Source of the DNA: Petaurus breviceps papuanus
Lineage: Eukaryota; Chordata; Mammalia; Diprotodontia; Petauridae
Direction: 5' to 3'
Assembly (NCBI GenBank): GCA_028583685.1
Contig: JAMXIF010000086.1
Coordinates: forward strand, 14,035,278-14,099,277
DNA: 64,000 nucleotides
Part shown: in pieces, positions 52,446 to 63,827 of the stretch
Position numbering within the stretch: position 1 is the stretch's first letter
How the letters are laid out: each line of letters opens with the position of its first letter
The notes under the pieces: model-generated
Database searches by the model: none
Seen by the model: the letters and a program-made list of their open reading frames with translations, nothing else
What the model was told of the DNA's origin: nothing
Position numbers and translations under genes: made by a program

Positions 52446-52895
52446 TTTTCGGAAGGCAAATGCTACTACAGAATAATCTGTAACTCCTCTTTGATATGTG
52501 CCACCTTCATAGAGGAATCATAATCTGTTGGATTTGGCATGTTGGATTTGGCGTGATGATGGCTAGTTGAGTAGCATACTCTTTGCCTTTGTGGAATACT
52601 ACCAGAGACTGACACCATGAAGGGAAAAATACTAAATGTTTACAAAGAAAGCAGATTTACAGTGTTTGCAGCCCTCCTTCTGTACTGGAACCGACAACTC
52701 TATTTTAATCATTCCCAATAGCCTCATTGCAAATCTGATGTCTGAAAACCATGGTTTTTCTCAATTCAAAGACCATTTGTTGATAAGTTAAATGAAAATA
52801 ACTTCTGTTTGGGGACAAATTATCCTGATACTTAAAGCTATTGTCCACTCCATTTGAACTCGTGAAATTAAGCTAATGATGTATGATGTAGATAG
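52446..52895. other. unassigned sequence
   Basis: TTGGATTTGGCATG is duplicated as TTGGATTTGGCGTG near 52530-52555. Nothing else is recognised. Confidence 0.35.
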
Positions 52896-52899
52896 TAAG

Positions 52900-53010
52900 G
52901 ACCACTTTGGAGTCTCAGATTTGGAAGGGACTCAAGAAGTCATTTCATCCTGGCCCTTGACTGATGGGCAGAAAGCAAAGTACGCAAGAAGGCAAGGCAA
53001 GGTAACCCAA
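52900..53010 (-). mobile_element. MIR SINE fragment, degraded
   Basis: TCTCAGATTTGGAAGGGACT and CAAGAAGTCATTTCATCC fit the reverse MIR start. Confidence 0.5.
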
Positions 53011-53447
53011 ACTCTAAAGAGCCGAAAGCTCTGTATGAAAAGAAAAATTCATGGAAACATTATCAGATGTTCAAGTTTTAATTTATGTGTGTGTGATTTT
53101 TAGATGATTCATTTTGGCAGAGAAGGAAATTAAAAAATAGTAATAACAATGATTTATTCTTTTAGTTAATATTTGTTGAGAACTGAATATGCCCAAAAGC
53201 ACAGCATGGTGCTATGGAAAGAATGCTGGGCTAAGAATAAGAAGTCATAAATTCTACCCTAGGTTCATGCTGAAATGTGGGTGGGGACTTGAAATTCACC
53301 AAATAAAACTGAGCACAATGGAGTCTACTACTGTCCTATCTCTCTTGAAACCAAGACAATACATAGGGATTATTAGGCAGATACCCACCTGGGATAGAGG
53401 ACAGGGATCTAAATTGTAATAAGAGCAAAAATAAACTGAAAAACTCT

Positions 53448-54410
53448 GAAGTTGAGATGCAACAAAGTATGGATCAATCTCTGCTGCTTATGTTAATTTT
53501 GGCCTAACAATTAACACCAAGAAAGTACAGGTGGTCCATCCACTACCATCACAACATACATACTTAGAACCATTGGTTATAGCCAACGGAAAAGTTTTGA
53601 ATGCTGTGAATAAGTTCATTTACCTTGGTCATGTACTTTCTAGGGACATTCACATTGATAATGAGGTTGACGCATGTATTGCCAGAGCTAGCTCAGTGTT
53701 TGGGAGACTCCAAAGGAAAGTATGGGAGAGAAGAGATATTAGACTGACTACCAAACTAAAGGTCTACAGAGCCTTTGTGCTGACCTCATTTTTGTATGTC
53801 TGTGAAACCTGGACAGTCTACAGCGCCATGCCAGGAAACTGAATCGCTTCCATTTGAATTGTCTTAGGAAGATTCTGAAGATCACCTGGCAGTATAAGGT
53901 ACCAGACACTGAGGTTCTTACTCGAGCTAAATTGCCAAGCATTCAAACTCTGCTTCAGAGAGCACAACTCTGTGGCCACGTTGTTTGAATGCAAAATGTA
54001 CACATGCCAAAAAGACTGTTTCATGGAGAACTCACACAGGGCAAGCATTCACGTGGTGGTCAGAAGAAGCAATACAAGGACACACTCAAGGTCTCTCTCA
54101 AGAACTTTGGAATTGATTGTGGGACATAGGAGACAGTGGCACAGGACTTCACAGCATGGCATGCCCACATCAGAGAAGGTGCTGCATTATATGAGCAAAG
54201 AAGAATTGAAACAGCTCAGAGGAAACGCAGGATGCACTAGTTTAGAGAATCCACCCCAAATGTTCACACGGACTATTGTGCCTGACCTGTGGTAGAGCAT
54301 TCTGAGCTCATATCGGTCTGATCAGCCACAGTCAAATACATTGAAACTTAACTTTAGCACAGTGATGTCATTTTGGTCCTCTTTGAGAGTGAAGGACCAC
54401 AACCAATATA
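53448..54410 (+). mobile_element. RTE-like LINE, 5'-truncated, inactive
   Basis: A plus-strand frame (to 53842) reads NFGLTINTKKVQVV, then FIYLGHVLSRDIHIDNEVDA, ASSVFGRLQRKVWERRDI and LTSFLYVCETWTVY. This is the region after the catalytic motifs of an RTE-type reverse transcriptase. The next segments continue in other frames: KLNRFHLNCLRKILKI, PDTEVLTRAKLPSIQTL, then GGQKKQYKDTLKVSLKNFGI. The 3' UTR holds TCGGTCTGATCAGCCACAGT and ends TTTTGGTCCTCTTTGAGA. Endonuclease and most of the polymerase are missing. I count at least two frame changes and an in-frame stop, so no product. The clade is inferred from memory. Confidence 0.82.
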
Positions 54411-54424
54411 CAAGATGAATGAAA

Positions 54425-54525
54425 GACTAAAAGACTGTTCTAAGTAGTGGGGATATGAAAACAAAGGTGACATAATATTTGCCCTCTGGGAACTTATATT
54501 CCAATGAAGAAGAAAAGGTTTTAGT
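54425..54525 (-). mobile_element. L2 3' end, reverse, degraded
   Basis: ACTGTTCTAAGTAGTGGGGA and TTTGCCCTCTGGGAACTTAT fit antisense L2. Confidence 0.65.
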
Positions 54526-55637
54526 AAGAAAGATCCTCTGGGAACTATAAAGTATTATGTAGGCTTACATAGTAAGGGAGCTTAAATTGTAGGAGTTGCC
54601 TTGTCAGCATGCACAGGCAATGTCTGGGAAGTGGCAAAATGATGGTGAAATGAGTGGAAAAACAAAGTTCATGCTGGATCAGGAAGCAAACTTGGGAGTG
54701 CCAGAGAACTGACTTTCTCTGACTCAACCGTTCTCATCAAAGCCTTGGGTTTTTAATAGCATTTGCTGGCTTTCCTGCCACCCCCTACCTTCATCAACCT
54801 TGCAGTGAGACCTGGGGCAGGGTTCACCTTGACCCTCATCCCAACTCAACTGAGTCTGTCAGACTTTTGGTTCATGTACTCTTAATGGTTACAGTGCCAA
54901 TTTTCAAAATTTGAAAGCAACGCTACAAACCTACTAGCAAAAATTCCCTTCTTTGCTTGAGACTGATGATCAATTTTGTGCCATACTTTATGGAAAATCC
55001 ACCCTGTTCCCAATGATACAGTTTAAAAGGATTGTAGAAATTTCATATCCAAATAAAGATTGTATGTGTTCGACTAGAGCTGAAATTGCTTTCACAGCAA
55101 TACAGAGGAACATTTGTCACATTGTCACAGTAAATACACTTATATTCAATACTACCTATTTTCTTAAATACAGTAGAATATTAGTAAGTAATCACACATG
55201 TAAGTTTAACTGCTTTTATCATATATGTCACTATTTCCTGACCTTACATAAAAATATACATCGTTTCTCTAGTTCCCCATTGCCCTGCTTCTCTTCCATT
55301 TTCTTCCTCATTCTCAGAATATATTTATTTCCAATAATGTAAATTACCTATTGATATTTCTTCTATAAGTTTCCTTATTCATCTTGTTACAAAATAGTAT
55401 ACATTACCCCTTCTTTTTCATAAACTAGTCTATGTACTCACTTAGGTTGGGGCATAATCACTTTTCTTACTATGTGGGAGAATGGAACCAAAGATGAATA
55501 ATACCACAGGTTTTTTACTTTCTCAGGTATCTATGAGCCTGTCAGAGGGTAGGTGGTGTTATGTTCAATCCAAAGAAAGAAAGAAAAGAAATATCTGTAA
55601 TAAGTTCATTTCAAAAATTTTCTAAAGCTATCTAATC
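54526..55637. other. unassigned 1.1-kb stretch
   Basis: AT-rich. A 129-codon frame at 54953-55342 has no domain I recognise. No repeat family is assigned. Confidence 0.4.
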
Positions 55638-55639
55638 TG

Positions 55640-55670
<31 letters not shown>

Positions 55671-55753
55671 GAGACAGAAAGAGAGAGAGTGAGAGAGAGA
55701 GGGAGGGAGGGAGGGAGAGAGACAGACAGACAGACAGACAGAGACAGAGAGAC

Positions 55754-55785
<32 letters not shown>

Positions 55786-55791
55786 AGAGAC

Positions 55792-55822
<31 letters not shown>

Positions 55823-55933
55823 GAGACAGAGAGAGAGACAGAGACAGAAAGAGAGAGAGTGAGAGAGAAACAGACAGACAGAGAGAGACAGAGAGACAGA
55901 GAGAGAGAGAGAGAGAGACAAAGAGAGAGACAC

Positions 55934-55970
<37 letters not shown>

Positions 55971-55989
55971 GAGAGGGAGAGAGAGAGAA
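55638..55989. repeat. 350-bp GAGACA/GAGA array
   Basis: GAGAGAGACAGAGACAGAGA-type units with GACAGACAGACAGACA and GAGGGAGGGAGGG patches. The long serine/leucine minus-strand frame (55628-56002) is produced by the repeat. Confidence 0.96.
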
Positions 55990-56267
55990 ATACCAAGATC
56001 ACTCCAGTTAGTAGGGTTACAACATCTTAGTTTATAGTTGGCCAGACTAAAAAATAAAAAAGGAATGCTATGAGCACATGAAAATTAAAGCCTGGTTGCT
56101 CTCCTTTTTCCTCTTGATTCTCATAATCATCTGTGCTGTCATTGGGATATGGGTAACTGAAGAGGGTTGGTTTCAAGTACATGAGTTCAGGAAAATACTT
56201 GCAGGCAGGTCTTTTTTCATTTTGTCTTGAGGATTCTTTCTTCTCTCTTGGCATCTATTTTTCCTGA

Positions 56268-56364
56268 CCTAACTTTGAATCCTGCCTCAGACACATACTA
56301 ACTGAAAGACCTTGGGCAAGTTTGTTAACCTCTCTTGTCCTTGGTTATTTCATATGTAAAAAGA
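56268..56364 (+). mobile_element. MIR SINE
   Basis: TTTGAATCCTGCCTCAGACA, GACCTTGGGCAAGTTTGTTA and TTCATATGTAAAAAGAGG are plus-strand MIR motifs. Confidence 0.75.
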
Positions 56365-56621
56365 GGGGATAGCTAGGTGACCCAGTAGATAGAGTACTGG
56401 GCCTGGAGTCAGGAAGATTCATCTTCCTGAGTTCAAATCTGGTCTCAAACACTTATTAGCTGTGTGACCCTGGACAAGTCACTTAATCCTGTTTGCTCCA
56501 GTTTCCTCATCTGTAAAATGAACTGGAGAAGGAAATGGCAAACCAGTATCTTTGCCAAGAAAATCCCAGATTTTCACAGAAAAGTCTTCACAGAAGAGTC
56601 CACTGACAACTGAACAGCACA
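56365..56621 (+). mobile_element. MAR1-type SINE, long form
   Basis: GGGGATAGCTAGGTGACCCA through TTGCCAAGAAAATCCCAGAT is present. The tail part is rearranged: AGTCTTCACAGAAGAGTCCA precedes CTGACAACTGAACAG. Confidence 0.9.
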
Positions 56622-56664
56622 AATCCTTTAAAACAGGCCAAATATAGCTGGACAATAATGGCCT

Positions 56665-57095
56665 ACATAGCACTTTAGAGTTCACAGAGAATTTTTCTTA
56701 CTAAAACCTTGTGAGGCAATTGAGACTAGTTCCTTCAGGGGAAAAGGAAGATCAAGGGAACCTGCATTTGTCAAATACCTACAATGTTCCCCTAGGGCAC
56801 TGGGCAAAGTGCTTTACAAATATTATTTCTTTTGGTCTTACCTCAGGACAAGAACGAGTTCATTTTTGTCTTTGTAATTCCAAAACCTAGCTAAGTGCCT
56901 TCCAGTATTATGCCCCTGATGAATTATTGACTTGTATATTTTGTGATCTCTTTTTTATAGAGCAGGACATTGTTCCACACAAGTATGACACATGAGTATT
57001 AAGTGACTTGCCTAAAGTGAGGGTTAGAGGCAGTATTTGAAACAAGATCTTCTCACTCTAAGTCTAGTGCCGTTTGACCAGGCCATGCTATCAGT
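56665..57095. mobile_element. degraded MIR and L2 fragments
   Basis: A reverse MIR trace (CACTTTAGAGTTCACAGAGA; GGGCAAAGTGCTTTACAAAT), a plus L2 trace (TTTGTAATTCCAAAACCTAG) and a reverse MIR head part (AAGTGACTTGCCTAAAGTGA to GACCAGGCCATGCT) follow one another. Confidence 0.5.
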
Positions 57096-58107
57096 ACTAC
57101 TGGTTGATTGAATTCTAAGGATGCTGTCTGCATTATTATCTCATTATGAGCTAATATTTTGATTTTTGTTAATTCTGATCCACTTCATATATTCATAGAT
57201 GTTAGAAAGAACTAATTTAAATTTTAGGTCTAAATCGTCAAGTAAATTACATATAAAAAACTAACCAAAAATGTTTTGCATGACTTTATATCTGTAATGG
57301 GTATCATATTTCTTGCTTTCTCAATTGGTGGGGGAGAGGCAGGAGTAGGGGAGAAGAATTTAAATTAACAAATGCCCCCCCAAAAAAGCAAACTCCACAA
57401 CCCGTTTTTAACATGATTTTTCCCCCAAAGATGAGTTAGGAGGTTAGGGGTGGGGGAACAAGAAAAGGAAAAGAGGATGCCTGAAGAATTGTTTCTATTA
57501 CTAATGAATAGAATTCCCTTTTTAGTAGTGACTCCTGAGGGTAAAAGCTTTAGAATTTAGGTTTCTCGAACATTTTCTAGGTTCATCTCCTTTCTAAATA
57601 ACATAATGGATTATAAAGGCCCAAGTCAGCCTATGGAGAGGATCTTGACAGAAGGTATACCAAAGGTTTCCCTAAGCAATTCCTAAAAGAAGTCTGATCC
57701 ACAAGAGTTAATGTCACCTGGATAGAGATATGAACATGGATCAGTCAAGAATTTCTGGTTAATCATTCAAACACTGTAATACACTCTATTAGACTAGGTT
57801 CTGCAAAAGAACATTATAACTCCCTTAAATGACTTTTTGATTTGGACACTATGAACTCACAATTTAAGAGAGATCTTCTATTCTAGTCCAAAGTGTGACT
57901 GCCAGGTTGGGTAGCTGGGAACTGGTTGTTTGACTTCTGGCAATTTCCTTGTCTATGAATTGAGTACACTGGGGAATAAGCAAAACTGCCGATCCAAGTT
58001 GACAATTGACCACTAAAAAAATAATAATAATACAAGTTTAGATAATGACAGTTTGTCTGAGTTCCTTTAGGTAAAAGAGGCTGCAAATGCCTTCCCACAG
58101 TGTTATA
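57096..58107. other. unassigned 1-kb stretch
   Basis: No repeat family or gene is recognised. Confidence 0.4.
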
Positions 58108-58560
58108 AGATCATAGAGTTCGAGCCAGAAGATACTATAGAGGCCATCTAATACAACTTCTTCATTTTGATAGATAAGGAAACTGAGACCTAGGGAAGTT
58201 AAGTGACTTGCCTGAAATGACACTTGTTCCTTAGTCATTTTTTTCAGTTGTTTCCAACTCTCCATGACCCCTGTAGGGATTTTCTTGGCAAAGATACTGG
58301 AGAATTTTACCATTATTTTCCAGCTCACTTTACAGATGAGAAACTGAGGCAAACAGGTGTTAGGTGACTTGCTCAGGGTCACACACTGAGTAAGTGTCTG
58401 AAACCAGATTTGAACTCAGGAAGATGAGGCTTCCTGACTCCAGGCCCAGCACTCTGTGCACTATGGCGCCACCTAGCTGCCCTCTAAGGTCACACATGTA
58501 ATGTCAAACTCAGGATTTATACCAGGTCCACTGACTCCAAATTCAGCCCTCCAGTGGCCA
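58108..58560 (-). mobile_element. MIR SINE split by a MAR1-type SINE
   Basis: The left part has GATCATAGAGTTCGAGCCAG and GATAAGGAAACTGAGACCTA. After the insert the text resumes AAGGTCACACATGTAATGTC and CAGGTCCACTGACTCCAAAT. Confidence 0.82.
58224..58483 (-). mobile_element. MAR1-type SINE, long form
   Basis: Reverse copy from TTGTTCCTTAGTCATTTTTT to GCGCCACCTAGCTGCCC, inserted in a MIR. Confidence 0.92.
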
Positions 58561-58854
58561 TTGGAATAAATCAAATCTTCCAGGTTGCTTGACTGCTCGT
58601 ATAGCTTGGATGAGAGGGAACTCACTAATTCTTTAGAGGGAGGACCACCAGACCTTGCCAGTGACCCTGCTATTGCACCCTGACCTCACCTACAGACCTC
58701 ACCATCTGCTCTGCCTTTGCATCCTGGAGAATCTCCAACAGTATCATGTGACCTACTGACATAACCTGAGGAGTCCTGGGTCTTTCCATCTGCTTTGGGG
58801 CTTTTCTACCATCCAGCAATTGAATTGTCTTTTATGTATTATCACTCCCAATTA
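58561..58854. other. unassigned; possible L2 coding remnant
   Basis: CATCCAGCAATTGAATTGTC just before the L2 tail may be L2, but the stretch is otherwise unassigned. Confidence 0.3.
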
Positions 58855-59080
58855 GAACGTAAACCCCTTGAAACCAGGAACTCTCTAACTTTTTCTATTC
58901 ATATCCATCCCAAGGATTTAACCATATTTGGTATATTGTAAGTACTGAAAAAATGCTCTTTCATTCATTCAACAATTATGGATCAAATACCTGCCTATGT
59001 ATGGCATAATGCTGGTACCTATAAGAACTATGCAAAAGTATATGATAGTTCCTGCCCATATGGGGTTTATGTTCTAATTG
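58855..59080. mobile_element. two L2 3' ends in opposite orientation
   Basis: A plus copy (58855-58960: GAACGTAAACCCCTTGAAAC, TTGTAAGTACTGAAAAAATG) meets a minus copy (58962-59080: TTCAACAATTATGGATCAAA, GTTCCTGCCCATATGGGGTT). Confidence 0.7.
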
Positions 59081-59365
59081 AAAATTAAGTTCAAATCCAT
59101 ATTGTGAGTTAAATAAATAAATAAATGGTCTGAATAATATTTTTAAAAAATAACAACCTAACAAATGTCACCCAGCAAGAGTCATCCACAAACTAAAAAT
59201 AAACAAAGACAAAAATAAAAAAATTAAAATTGAAAGAGGCATCCACAGCAAACATTTGTTGACAGCTCACTGTGTTTTTTGTACTAGATGCTCAGATAGG
59301 GGGTTCAATCGCGGAAAAGACATTTTCCCCTCCAGGTGGGCCCTACACAAAATTGGAGGGTAGAT

Positions 59366-59762
59366 GAGACAGTGTGACACAGTGGAAAGAGTATTGGATT
59401 TCAAATCAGAGGAGCAGGGTGTGAATCTGCTACTTCCTCCCTGTGTTGCCCTGGGCAAACCACTAGCCTTCTCTGGTCCTGAGTCTTCTCATTTACAAAG
59501 TAAATGTTGGACTAGACCCAGAATTCCAACCTATGGATAGATTTCAAGGGGTCTGTGAACTTGGATGGGGGAAAAAATGTTACATCTATATTTTCACTAG
59601 CTTCTAACAGAAATTGGACATTTCCTTCAATTAATTAAAAAATTATTCTGAAGAAGGGTCCCTATGTTTCACCAGCTGCCAAAGTGGTACATGACCCAAA
59701 AATGGTTAGGAACCACAGGACTAAATGATCTCTACAATCCATGGCAGTTTGAAATCCTATGA
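59366..59762 (+). mobile_element. MIR SINE split by a hAT-like MITE
   Basis: The left part (59366-59518) has GAAAGAGTATTGGATTTCAA, GCCCTGGGCAAACCACTAGC and AATGTTGGACTAGAC. The right part (59719-59762) has GACTAAATGATCTCTACAAT and GAAATCCTATGATATG. Confidence 0.85.
59519..59718. mobile_element. hAT-like MITE (family A)
   Basis: It begins CAGAATTCCAACCTATGG and ends AAATGGTTAGGAACCACAG. Flanking GACTAGAC and GACTAAAT match at 6 of 8, and the host MIR reads on across it. Internal AAGGGGTCTGTGAACTTGGA and GCTGCCAAAGTGGTACATGA link it to the copies at 18025 and 18875. Confidence 0.85.
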
Positions 59763-59786
59763 TATGTGATCTTTCACAGCTCTCTT

Positions 59787-59813
59787 CCCCCCCCCCCCCC
59801 CCCCCCCCCCCAG
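59787..59813. repeat. 27-base C homopolymer
   Basis: 27 consecutive C on plus, hence G on minus. It sits between the split MIR and unassigned sequence. Confidence 0.9.
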
Positions 59814-61244
59814 GCAACAAGAGCTCTCTTTAGTCCTTTGGTTGACCAGGAATGCTTGTTACAGCAGCCCTCCTGGAATGGGCCTCCCCTTTCACCATAG
59901 TAGCACATCAGGTTCTAACCTTGCCCCATTCATTTCCAATACTTACTTAATCTATATCCCAAGTAAGAGGAAAATTGCATAAACCAACCTATGTTAGTAG
60001 CAATTACCCTTCCCAGTAATTCATTTGTCCTCAAAAGGACTAATCTTTGATAGTAATGTGAGATAGGAAAGACAGACAGAAATTGTTGTTTCTTTAAGTA
60101 GAAGGCATTCAGAGCCCCATAGTGGTTTATCATGTGAATATCTACCTACCAACACATAGGACCACCTAAAGACAAATATGGATAGGGATGCCCACTTAGG
60201 AGGGAAGTGCAGAGGTTTTCAGTAACTGAACAGGTTCAGAGATGTTTCTATATCTCCTAAAGTTACATCATGGCTAAGTCTCTCATACAACACTCAGCAT
60301 GTTTTGTAGCTTCTTTGTTTGGTACATGGGGAGGTTGATGAGGTCGATCCCATTAGAGAAAAGAGAGAGGGATTCAAATAAAAAAGGATTCTAAGTACTC
60401 AGTCATTGGCTATGTGTTATAGTCCGATGGCCCCTAGCTTTCTCTAGTAATTATTTTACATAGTGAATCTGACATATTTATTGTATGGCATTGCTGTTCG
60501 CAGAGGATTTAATGAATAATTGGGACACATATCCAAGACTCCATTGAATATAAATACAGACATTCTTAAACAGTCATGCAGCTTTCTGACACTGGGACTT
60601 TTCATTCTTGTGCTCTTCTCCAGCTTCTCATTCCTTCCCCTTTCATCCCTTTTCACTGTGAAAGTGGAAGATTATGCATCAGGTTTATGATTAACAATAT
60701 CTGTCCCTCCAAAAGAAAAAGAAAAGCAAATTTTCCATTGAAACAAAATATTAAATGTTGATCAACTGCACCTTGCAAGTGAGAGTCAGACTAGGAATTT
60801 CATGACTATTGCCTCTGATAATTAACACTAATGACTAACATCATAGTTAAACTTTCAAGTACTCTATAAAAGGTAATCCTATTAGATAGGTCTGCTAACT
60901 ATTATTTTTAGGTGGGGAAAGTAGGGTATTAGGGTAATTGACTAATGGAAATAGATTTGATGGAAGAACAGGTGGCTAGTTTCTATGTCCTGAGGCAAAA
61001 AGTTAAATTATGTCATCTTAAAGCTACAACTAAGATGCATAGGCACCATATACTCCCTAAATATCTGTTATTTTCTGATGATTAGAGTATACCAGAGTAC
61101 CCTACATTACGAGGCTCCACATGGCCAGAAAGGGTTGATATGTAAGCCAAAAAAAGGTACTTATTATCAGAGTAAGTAGCACTGGGGTGAGTAGAGTCTT
61201 GCCTATTATTAAGGATGTCTAAGAGTACAGCAAAATCAATTCAC
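59814..61244. other. unassigned 1.4-kb stretch
   Basis: AT-rich, with short frames only. No repeat family or gene is recognised. Confidence 0.4.
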
Positions 61245-61340
61245 ATCATCTAACAAGCATTTATTAAGCATCCACTACATGTACCAGTTTCTAGAAGTAT
61301 AATGGCAAAAATGAAACAGCCCTCACCTTCAAAAATACAT
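61245..61340 (-). mobile_element. L2 3' end, reverse
   Basis: TAACAAGCATTTATTAAGCA, CCACTACATGTACCAG and CAGCCCTCACCTTCAAAAAT fit antisense L2. Confidence 0.75.
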
Positions 61341-61369
61341 TTTGTCAGATAAGAAGTAGACATCATTCT

Positions 61370-61490
61370 AAACCCCAGTAGAGTATAAGCTCCTTGAGGA
61401 AAGGAAGTGTTTTGTTTTTAACTTTGTATCTTCAGCACCTAGAACAGCACCTCGCTTGTAGTAGACACTTAATAAATGTGGATTTGAATT
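61370..61490 (+). mobile_element. L2 3' end
   Basis: GAGTATAAGCTCCTTGAGGA, TTTGTATCTTCAGCACCTAG and GTAGACACTTAATAAATGTG match the L2 3' UTR. Confidence 0.87.
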
Positions 61491-62374
61491 GAATTTTCCA
61501 TTTGAAATTGGTGGTATTATTTTCATCTTTTAAATTATTAGGTAATTTTGCTTTTATCTTGGCTTTCTGTAATGTATAGGCCCCTAGTTGCTGTTGGAAA
61601 ATATTTTAACCATTCTTCATTATACCATTTATAGTACCTATGATGAATTTATAATTCATGTGTAGCCTAATTAAATCCAATTAATTAACCCAGAGAGAGC
61701 CTTCTCTAATAATTTTTCAAGAGCTGCTAAATGATCAGGGCAAAATTTGGGACTTTTAGTCAGCCACAGAGAACAGATATTTAATTAAATGAATGAACTA
61801 GCACTGTCCGCTAGTTATCTTTAAAGAAACAGAACCAAGTGTATTAGACCTGGAAATAAATTTTCCTTTTTCCTAGTATCCCCAAATTTTAACATTAACT
61901 AGCCCACCTCTCAAAGTATTTAGGGTGAACTGAGATAGAATGAAATGTCTCTCTTTTTTCTAAGGCACATTCTGATAATGGTGAGGATGGAGTACAGAAC
62001 GAGCTAAATTACATCACTCACTTTTCTTGGTTTTCTTGCTATAAAATGAAAATTTTGGGTCATATAACATCTTGCCAAGTTTAAATCTATGATCTTGTAA
62101 AGATTTCTCTGTTTTTTTAAGTGGTTTTAAGGAATCATCCAAAAAACAGACATTCTCCAGAGACGTCTTTCCTTAATTGATTTTTATGTCTTCCATAGAA
62201 GCAAAGAATCCTAGAATTGAATGAGGAAATTTTAAGTTGTCCCTCTCACCAAAAGGATGAAGAAACCAATGCCAGTTTCTCTCACTATTCATGATTCATT
62301 CAAGGAAACTTATATTTGGCACTGGTTTTTAAGAATAGATTACTCAGGAACAGATTAGGTATACAACATAAAAT
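61491..62374. other. unassigned AT-rich sequence
   Basis: No repeat family or gene is recognised. Confidence 0.35.
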
Positions 62375-63720
62375 AGCAAGTTTATCTGCTATCCTAGTAC
62401 TCGGTAAACACAAAGACCCCAGGTACTGAAATAAGGGCTCACTATTTAACAAAAACTCCTAGCAAAATTGGACAGTAGTATGTAAGAAATTAAGTTTAGA
62501 CCAACATCTCACACCTATACCAAGAAAAGCCCTAAATGGACATATGACCTAAATTTTAAAAGCCACATCATAAACAAGTTAGAAAAAACATGTCCCTAAT
62601 CACTAAAAACTAGAAAAATACAAATTGAAGCAATTCTGAGATTCTGCCTCACATCAATCACACTGGCAAAGATAACAAACAAGGGGGAAAAATAAATATT
62701 GGAAGAGATGTGGGAAAATAGGCACTACTGGTGGACCTATGAATGGGTACGACCATTCTGAAAAGTAATTTGGAATTATACACAAAAAGTTATTAAATAG
62801 TACATACTCTTTGACTCAGTTATACCACTGCTAGGACTGTACTCAAAATTGATCAAATAAATAGGAAAAGATTCCATATGTACAAAAATATTTATGGCAG
62901 CTTTTTTGTGGTGGCAAAAAAATGGAATCTAAATGAATGCATATCAATTGAGAAATTACTAAATAAGTTGTGGCATATGAATGTAAGAGGAAGCTAGGTG
63001 GTACAGTGGCGAGAACACTGGACTTGGAAGCAGGAGGATTCATCTTCCTGAGTTCAAATCTGGCCTCAGACACTTACTAGCTATGTGACCCTGGGCAAGT
63101 CACTTTAATGCTGTTTCCCTCAGTTCCTCTGCTGTTAAATGAGCTAGAGAAGGAAATAGCAAACCTTTGCCAAAAATGTCATCATGAAAACACACAACTG
63201 AACAACAACATAAATATGAATGCAATGAAATATCATTTTGCTATTAAAAATGAGGAAATAAATAGATTATTTCAAAGAGACATAAAAGGATTTGCATGAA
63301 CTGATGCAAAGTGAAGTGAGCAATGCCAAAATATCAATTTATTACTCTTAACATCAATAATATAAAAATGGACAATTTGGAAAACTGTTAAAGGGTGAAA
63401 TGAGCAAATCTAAGGGGACAATTTATACAACAACAACACTGTCAAAGAGAAACTTGGAAAGCTCTGAGAACTCTGATTAACGCAATTGACCACCCATGAT
63501 TCCAAAAGGTAGAAGAGGAGGCACGATACCCACCTCCTGACAGAAGGGTGACAATTTTAGGGTATAGAAGGTGATGTATTTTTGTACACATCCAATGAGG
63601 GAATTTGTTTTCCTTTACTATGCATATTTCTTATAAGCAATTTTTTTTCAATGAAAAGAGAGAGTTGGGAGGGAGAGAAAACAGACTCTTGTTTCTAAAT
63701 TATTTAAAAATAATTTTGGG
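62375..63720 (+). mobile_element. L1 ORF2 3' part and 3' UTR, split by a SINE
   Basis: It opens in the ORF2 C-terminal region (GGGCTCACTATTTAACAAAA; a broken frame resembling SLFDKNCWENW of the 33.3-kb L1). It passes ATTTGGAATTATACACAAAA and TTTTTGTGGTGGCAAAAAAA, then continues after the SINE with GAACTGATGCAAAGTGAAGT and the 3' UTR (CCCACCTCCTGACAGAAGGG; TTTACTATGCATATTTCTTA). Codons between are partly deleted. Confidence 0.88.
62987..63213 (+). mobile_element. MAR1-type SINE, long form, with TSD
   Basis: It runs from GAGGAAGCTAGGTGGTACAG to CACAACTGAACAACAACATA. Flanks ATATGAATGTAA (62975-62986) and ATATGAATGCAA (63214-63225) match at 11 of 12. Confidence 0.93.
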
Positions 63721-63827
63721 GTGTTACAGATATGGTAAGTTGGATGAGGTCACTGTATTGTTAGTTTTGCTTAATTGTTTTACTTTGTTACAAGAGATAT
63801 GTCATAGAATGATGCTAATCCCTAAAG

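Noticed and set aside
52121-52483. 120-codon plus-strand open frame
   Set aside because: Much of it is MIR-derived text; no domain is visible.
54953-55342. 129-codon plus-strand open frame
   Set aside because: No recognisable motif; composition fits AT-rich non-coding DNA.
55628-56002. 124-codon minus-strand open frame
   Set aside because: Entirely encoded by a GAGACA simple repeat.
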